Assembly: GCA_032881465.1 (NCBI GenBank)
Contig: CP126168.1
Span: 1,984,001 to 2,048,000 of the forward strand
DNA: 64,000 nt
Source: Parvibaculaceae bacterium PLY_AMNH_Bact1
Lineage (GTDB): Bacteria; Pseudomonadota; Alphaproteobacteria; Parvibaculales; Parvibaculaceae
Reading direction: 5' to 3'
Each line of letters begins with the position of its first letter. The stretch's first letter is position 1. Of the stretch, positions 59,663 through 64,000 are shown in pieces. The notes beneath the pieces were generated by a model. That model saw nothing but the letters and a program-made list of their open reading frames with translations. It was not told the DNA's origin and did not search any database. Both the position numbers and the translations under genes were made by a program.

Positions 59663-60625
59663 ATGTATAGCAGTTCATCTCCCCTATCCACTGACGATCT
59701 CGATCAAGCGTTCAGCCAAGGACATTTCTCGGCGGTGTTTCAACCGAAGCTATCTTTGATTGATGGGCGAACATTGGGTGTTGAGAGTTTCATTCGCTGG
59801 CACCATCCGGAATTCGGAACCTTGTTGCCCGGCGAATTTCTGAGTTTCGTCGGAGCGCAAGGGCGTCTTCAGGACCTGACAGACCTAATGCTCCATGAAG
59901 CCGCACGCGTCGTATCAATCTGGCGGTCCCAGCAAAGACACTGGACAGTTTCTGTGAACTTGAGCGCAGAGGACATCGACAACCCTCACTTGCCCCATCA
60001 CATTTGCGACCTCTTCACCGCCTATGCGATCCCGTCAGATGCTATCTCCGTAGATGTTCCAGAAGCGGCCCTAACCGAAGCCCCAGATAGTCGGCTAAAA
60101 GCGCTGAGCGAACTCAAGAAAAAAGGCATAGCGATTGCGCTGGACACAACCGGGATGGACCTCCTGCCCCTTGAAAAAATCAATGCTGAGTATTTTTCCG
60201 AACTGAAAATCGGGGGCACGTCTTTGATTAAGTTTGCCAGAAGCATTAGCCGATCCCGCAAAGGTCTGATAGCAGAAAGACTGGAAGCAGCAGCCGCCAA
60301 TGGTCTTTCAGTAACAGCCACCCGCGTAGAAGACATTAACACCATCAAGCCGCTGGCGGACATGGGTTTCAGTGCTGCTCAGGGCACCTTCTTCCGGCAT
60401 CCTGACACTCAAGAGGGATTGGAAAACTGGTCATCAGATTGGCTATTGCCCGTTCTCTCAGGCGAACGCCCTCCTCGTGCTGACACCATTGCCCGCGCGC
60501 GCGCCGATCTGGCGGACCCGGAACTGTTGCGCCTGCCTGAAGAAGACCAAAAGGAAATCCCGGAGGCGACATCCAGTACGCCGACAGAAGAAAACCCCGA
60601 AACGCTTCAGGTCGCTCTTCACTAG
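59663..60625 (+). CDS. Degenerate EAL-domain protein
   Basis: The 320-residue protein has an EAL fold but has lost key residues. The EALLR motif reads ESFIR (residues 41-45), the later ExTE motif reads VDVPEA, DDFGTG reads DTTGMD, and LKID reads LKIGG. Asn in NLSAEDI remains. Catalysis of c-di-GMP is therefore unlikely; binding or a protein-contact role is possible. A disordered acidic tail follows residue 265. It starts at an ATG with a poor ribosome site and ends 18 nt from the convergent thiolase gene. Confidence 0.85.
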   Translation: MYSSSSPLSTDDLDQAFSQGHFSAVFQPKLSLIDGRTLGVESFIRWHHPEFGTLLPGEFLSFVGAQGRLQDLTDLMLHEAARVVSIWRSQQRHWTVSVNLSAEDIDNPHLPHHICDLFTAYAIPSDAISVDVPEAALTEAPDSRLKALSELKKKGIAIALDTTGMDLLPLEKINAEYFSELKIGGTSLIKFARSISRSRKGLIAERLEAAAANGLSVTATRVEDINTIKPLADMGFSAAQGTFFRHPDTQEGLENWSSDWLLPVLSGERPPRADTIARARADLADPELLRLPEEDQKEIPEATSSTPTEENPETLQVALH

Positions 60626-60643
60626 CCTCTTTGAAAGTGTAGC

Positions 60644-61858
60644 TCAAAGACGCTCGATGATCGTTGCAATGCCCTGCCCGACACCAATACACATTGTGCA
60701 GAGTGCATAGCGGCCACCTGTCTCCTGCAACTCGTGAACCGCAGTCGTCACAAGACGCGCGCCACTCATGCCCAAGGGATGCCCAAGAGCGATCGCACCA
60801 CCATTCGGGTTTACATGAGACGCATCATCTGAGAGGCCTAAATCACGCATCACAGCGAGCGATTGAGAGGCAAAGGCTTCATTCAGTTCGATCACATCCA
60901 TGTCTTCAATGGAAAGGCCGGTCTGGTCAAGGACCTTGCGCACGGCCGGTGCGGGACCAATCCCCATCACGCGAGGGGGCACACCCGCCGTTGCCATCCC
61001 GACAACACGGGCAAGGGGTTTAAGGTCATGCTGCTCAACCCCTTCATGTGAAGCCAAGAGCAATGCACAGGCGCCATCATTTACCCCTGAAGCATTCCCG
61101 GCTGTCACGGATCCACCTTCCCGGAACGGCGCTCTGAGTTTGGCAAGTCCGTCAGCTGTTGTTTCAGGCCGAGGGTGCTCATCCACAGCAACGACAGTTT
61201 CCCCTTTACGGGTTGAGATGGTGACCGGAACGGTCTCTTTCTCAAACCGTCCCCGTGCCATCGCAGCCCCCGCCTTCTTTTGGCTCGAAAGCGCAAACCG
61301 GTCCTGATCTTCACGAGAAATCTGGAAGTCTTCTGCGACGTTTTCGCCGGTTTCCGGCATCGAGTCTGTACCGTACTGGCTATTCATGAGTGGGTTCACA
61401 AACCGCCACCCAATGGTCGTGTCATACATGGTCACATCGCGAGCAAAAGCAGTCCCGCCTTTTGCAACGACGAACGGTGCCCGCGACATGCTCTCCACAC
61501 CACCGGCAATCATAAGGTCCGCTTCACCGGCCTTGATAGCTCGAGAAGCAGTACCAACAGCATCCATGCCGGAACCGCAAAGGCGGTTGATTGTTGTCCC
61601 TGAAACGTTCACGGGAAGACCCGCAAGGAGCGCCGACATGCGCGCAACATTGCGATTGTCTTCGCCAGCCTGATTGGCGCAACCAAAGATCACATCATCC
61701 ACCCGTTCCCAATTGACGCTGTTGTTTCGCTCCATAAGCGCCATCAAAGGAACCGCCCCCAAATCATCAGGTCGGACAGTCGACAAGCTGCCGCCATACC
61801 GGCCAATGGGCGTGCGGATGGCGTCGCAGATGAAGGCGTCAGTTCGGGAATGGGACAT
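60644..61858 (-). CDS. pcaF: Thiolase, 3-oxoadipyl-CoA thiolase (PcaF/PaaJ) type
   Basis: The 404-residue thiolase begins MSHSRTDAFICDAIRTPIG and continues RYGGSLSTVRPDDLGAVPL, as in PcaF. Active-site Cys is in NRLCGSGMDAV, His in GGAIALGHPLGMSGARL and the second Cys in CTMCIGVGQG. It cleaves 3-oxoadipyl-CoA to succinyl-CoA and acetyl-CoA in aromatic degradation, or acts as a general acyl thiolase. No other beta-ketoadipate genes are adjacent, so the in vivo substrate is uncertain. Confidence 0.85.
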   Translation of the reverse strand: MSHSRTDAFICDAIRTPIGRYGGSLSTVRPDDLGAVPLMALMERNNSVNWERVDDVIFGCANQAGEDNRNVARMSALLAGLPVNVSGTTINRLCGSGMDAVGTASRAIKAGEADLMIAGGVESMSRAPFVVAKGGTAFARDVTMYDTTIGWRFVNPLMNSQYGTDSMPETGENVAEDFQISREDQDRFALSSQKKAGAAMARGRFEKETVPVTISTRKGETVVAVDEHPRPETTADGLAKLRAPFREGGSVTAGNASGVNDGACALLLASHEGVEQHDLKPLARVVGMATAGVPPRVMGIGPAPAVRKVLDQTGLSIEDMDVIELNEAFASQSLAVMRDLGLSDDASHVNPNGGAIALGHPLGMSGARLVTTAVHELQETGGRYALCTMCIGVGQGIATIIERL

Positions 61859-61934
61859 TGTGCAAGCCTCGCGTCTCGAAGAAAGTCGAGCGCGCAGACT
61901 ATCTCATTTACGGGCTATTGCCAGCAGCGATGCG

Positions 61935-63083
61935 CTAAACGAAGGCCACCTCTTCGCCGGGCGTGTCAACATGCAGCTTGTCGGAAATACGCGACATACG
62001 GCTGAGCAGGAAGTCCAGATCATCTCCCTCCAAGCCGTCATAGCTCGTCAACAGGCGCTCCAGCATCCGCAGGCGGAAATTGTAGCGGTCGCTCTCTTCC
62101 CCCGTGTAATCCATCTCCTGATAGATATCGACGGCGGCCCGAAATGCAGGGAAAAGAACCTGCGGCAGCCTTGCGCGCGCATAGAGCGCTTTCAAGCCTA
62201 AGGGCCCCTTATCATGCATAAGAGACCAGACTTTAGGCTCAGGCAGCCCGGTAAGCTGAACGAAGATTGCTTCGGCGAAACGCATCTCGCCTAAACACAT
62301 AGCACGCAGAAGCAGAGACGATGTCATACGACCGGTGGAAGCAAGCTGTTCCACAAGCTTAGGAATGTCCTTGCTCTCAATGCCATCGACCAAATCGATC
62401 GTCGTACGCTCGCGGCTGTCTTTTATGACCTGAGCTGCAACGTCTTCACTAATGTCGTGACGCTCAATCAAGTATCCTCGCAGCTCATCAGAGACGGCAG
62501 TAACCAAGTGCTCCACTACTGTCACTGGCAGATCAGCACGTTTCACGAGTTTCTTGGCAATGGCTTCATCATCACCAAATCGGTCAGCGACAGCGACGAG
62601 AGTGCCCTCCCAGAAACTAGCACCCTCATTGCCCGTGAGGCACAGAACAACGTCTCGGTTGTCGGTTGAAACAAGGGCATCTGATACTTCTGGCGAAACG
62701 GTCGGGCGACTGGCAATAGAGAGCTGCTTAGCCCGTGACCCACTATTCACAATAGAAATCAACGCCTCGTCACTAAAGACAGGTGATGCTTCAAGAACCG
62801 GGCGCGCCACCTCATCAATATCAGCCGCCAGTGAATCAAGAATGTCTTTTGGGGCGCCAGGCATGGAGCATAAAGACTTGGCCAGGCTCTCACGCACCAT
62901 CTGCGCTGTGTCTTGGACAAGAAGCGCCAGAATTTCGTGGGCCAATTCTCGCTCACGATGGGTGATCAGCGCGTTATCAAAACGCTCCGCGACTTTTGTG
63001 CCAACTTCTACTCTGGCCTCAGGCGACGGGTCGCGGGCCAGCGCGGCGACATCGAAAGCACTCAAAACTGGGGTATCTGTCAT
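61935..63083 (-). CDS. DUF2336 protein
   Basis: The ATG at 63081-63083 (MTDTPVLSAFDVAALARD, 382 residues) has GGAG upstream. The product is all-helical with HEAT-like repeats, including PEARVEVGTKVAERFD and AQMVRESLAKSLCSMPGAP, characteristic of DUF2336, a family largely confined to alphaproteobacteria. Function is unknown; some members are linked to signalling. It lies 76 nt upstream of the thiolase gene on the same strand. Confidence 0.85.
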   Translation of the reverse strand: MTDTPVLSAFDVAALARDPSPEARVEVGTKVAERFDNALITHRERELAHEILALLVQDTAQMVRESLAKSLCSMPGAPKDILDSLAADIDEVARPVLEASPVFSDEALISIVNSGSRAKQLSIASRPTVSPEVSDALVSTDNRDVVLCLTGNEGASFWEGTLVAVADRFGDDEAIAKKLVKRADLPVTVVEHLVTAVSDELRGYLIERHDISEDVAAQVIKDSRERTTIDLVDGIESKDIPKLVEQLASTGRMTSSLLLRAMCLGEMRFAEAIFVQLTGLPEPKVWSLMHDKGPLGLKALYARARLPQVLFPAFRAAVDIYQEMDYTGEESDRYNFRLRMLERLLTSYDGLEGDDLDFLLSRMSRISDKLHVDTPGEEVAFV

Positions 63084-63338
63084 GGGTGTCTCGCTCCTAT
63101 TCCCTCTCCCGCAAACGCAGGAGACATGGATCATTCCGGTAATAGTAGCCAGCACGGGTTAACGAAGACTTCAGGTGGTGTGTATAAACGGCGCTAGAAC
63201 GCAAGAAAGTGGAAACCACAAAAAACGCCGTTTTTAACGTTTTCAGGACCGCGCGCACCGATCCTCAGGATATCGGGTCACCTTTTGACTTCTGCAGAAA
63301 ACGTAAAAGTTTACCAATCCGCCTGTCCTCAAGATGGA

Positions 63339-64000
63339 TCAGTCTGAAGGCGGTTTCCTGAACGGAAAGACCAATTGCTCGGTGAAACCTGCAGGCATAG
63401 GCCCATGAATCCCAATTTTCGCTGGGGGCCGACGATCTGCATCAAAATAGGTGCGAAACAGAATGTCCCAAAGCATCAGGTTTTCACCGTAATTCTTGTT
63501 GCCTTCATTCAGGTCAAGAGAGTGGTGCCAACGATGCATCCCAGGTGTGTTGAACACATAATTGAGGGGTCCAGTGCGCGTCTCAATGTTGCAATGGGTC
63601 AAAATGCCCATAAACGCCGTAAACGCACTGACCCACAAAAAGACTTCCATCGGCGCGCCCATCAGAAAGAGCAGAGGCTGACTCAAAATGATGCTGAAGA
63701 AAGAATCCACAAAATGAAAGCGCCCAGTATTGATGAACCATAAACGCGTGACAGAATGATGCACCGCATGGAAGCGCCAGATGAGAGGGATCTCGTGGGC
63801 GAGCCGGTGCGCCCAATAGAGCCCAAACTCAGCGAGCACCAATCCCAGAACCACCTGCGCCAGCATTGGCCAACTACCAGGCCAGAGCCCGTCCGTAGAC
63901 CCGGCTGGTGGCTGAACAGCACCTGCAATTCCAACAGTCGCCGTAACCACCACAAGGATCTGAACGAGCCCCTTGTTCAGAAGCGTATGCGCAAGATTCG
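63339..64000 (-). CDS. Sterol desaturase / fatty acid hydroxylase family (5' end outside window)
   Basis: The frame is open from the window edge, where upstream codons continue as AHTLLNKGLVQILV, so an internal GTG at 63953 is not needed as a start. It has the three His clusters of the family: HRLAHE, FHAVHHS and HRWHHSLD, the ligands of a diiron centre, plus membrane segments. It probably hydroxylates or desaturates a lipid. The visible part is about 220 residues. Confidence 0.85.
   Translation of the reverse strand, partial: NLAHTLLNKGLVQILVVVTATVGIAGAVQPPAGSTDGLWPGSWPMLAQVVLGLVLAEFGLYWAHRLAHEIPLIWRFHAVHHSVTRLWFINTGRFHFVDSFFSIILSQPLLFLMGAPMEVFLWVSAFTAFMGILTHCNIETRTGPLNYVFNTPGMHRWHHSLDLNEGNKNYGENLMLWDILFRTYFDADRRPPAKIGIHGPMPAGFTEQLVFPFRKPPSD

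Overview
The window looks like a chromosomal segment of an alphaproteobacterium, possibly a marine or hydrocarbon/lipid-using member related to Parvibaculum or Phaeomarinobacter. The evidence is the ribosomal-protein and rpoBC gene order, a zinc-free S14, a DUF2336 protein, an HSD10-like SDR and TonB-dependent copper uptake. The genus is an inference from general gene content; no marker comparison was possible. No prophage, IS element or CRISPR array was seen.

1-11.7 kb (minus strand) is the str-S10-spc superoperon read in the order rpsL, rpsG, fusA, tuf, rpsJ, rplC, D, W, B, rpsS, rplV, rpsC, rplP, rpmC, rpsQ, rplN, X, E, rpsN, rpsH, rplF. rplF is cut by the window edge. 12.2-14.1 kb holds a plus-strand metallo-beta-lactamase-fold (persulfide-dioxygenase-like) gene behind a striking ATTC-N8-GAAT palindrome. 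Convergent with it is a DUF4344 metallopeptidase whose start codon overlaps the rpoC stop. 14.1-27.9 kb (minus) is the second translation/transcription operon: promoter, tRNA-Tyr, tRNA-Gly, tuf2, tRNA-Trp, secE, nusG, rplK, rplA, L10 leader, rplJ, rplL, rpoB, rpoC.

28-34 kb is accessory: an RlmB-type 23S rRNA methyltransferase, a Gfo/Idh oxidoreductase, a DUF1761 membrane protein, an ECF sigma factor translationally coupled to a small membrane protein, and a methyl-accepting chemotaxis protein. Decayed copies of the DUF1761 gene and of the chemotaxis gene flank these, followed by tRNA-Thr. 34-43.9 kb is a lipid or cyclic-compound catabolism region with five short-chain dehydrogenases, an enoyl-CoA hydratase, an acyl-CoA dehydrogenase, an unrecognised 344-residue protein with ferritin-like metal-ligand spacing, and a TetR regulator preceded by a perfect palindrome. 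Embedded in it are three small or secreted proteins of unknown role, including a Gly/Trp-rich secreted peptide with its own terminator.

43.9-51.1 kb (minus) carries glpK, a GlcD-type FAD oxidoreductase, a class II aldolase-family protein, a lone CoxL/xanthine-dehydrogenase-type molybdenum subunit and yaaA. moaA, for molybdenum cofactor synthesis, is divergent from glpK. 52.3-56.1 kb (minus) is a copper-uptake group: a DUF2946 Cys-rich protein, an OprC-like TonB receptor with CxxxM and HxM copper ligands, and a Met/His-rich outer-membrane protein. 56.3-60.6 kb (mostly plus) has NAD kinase, an AbrB-family membrane protein, an orphan Hpt protein, a NUDT19-like Nudix hydrolase (minus) and a degenerate EAL protein. 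60.6-64 kb (minus) has a PcaF-type thiolase, a DUF2336 protein and a partial sterol-desaturase/fatty-acid-hydroxylase-family gene running off the end.

Most of the window is conventional. The parts that most deserve follow-up are the persulfide-type operator, the 40.0-43.9 kb small-protein and TetR region, the twin hairpins of the rplL-rpoB-rpoC intergenic spacers, and the gene remnants around the ECF/chemotaxis genes.
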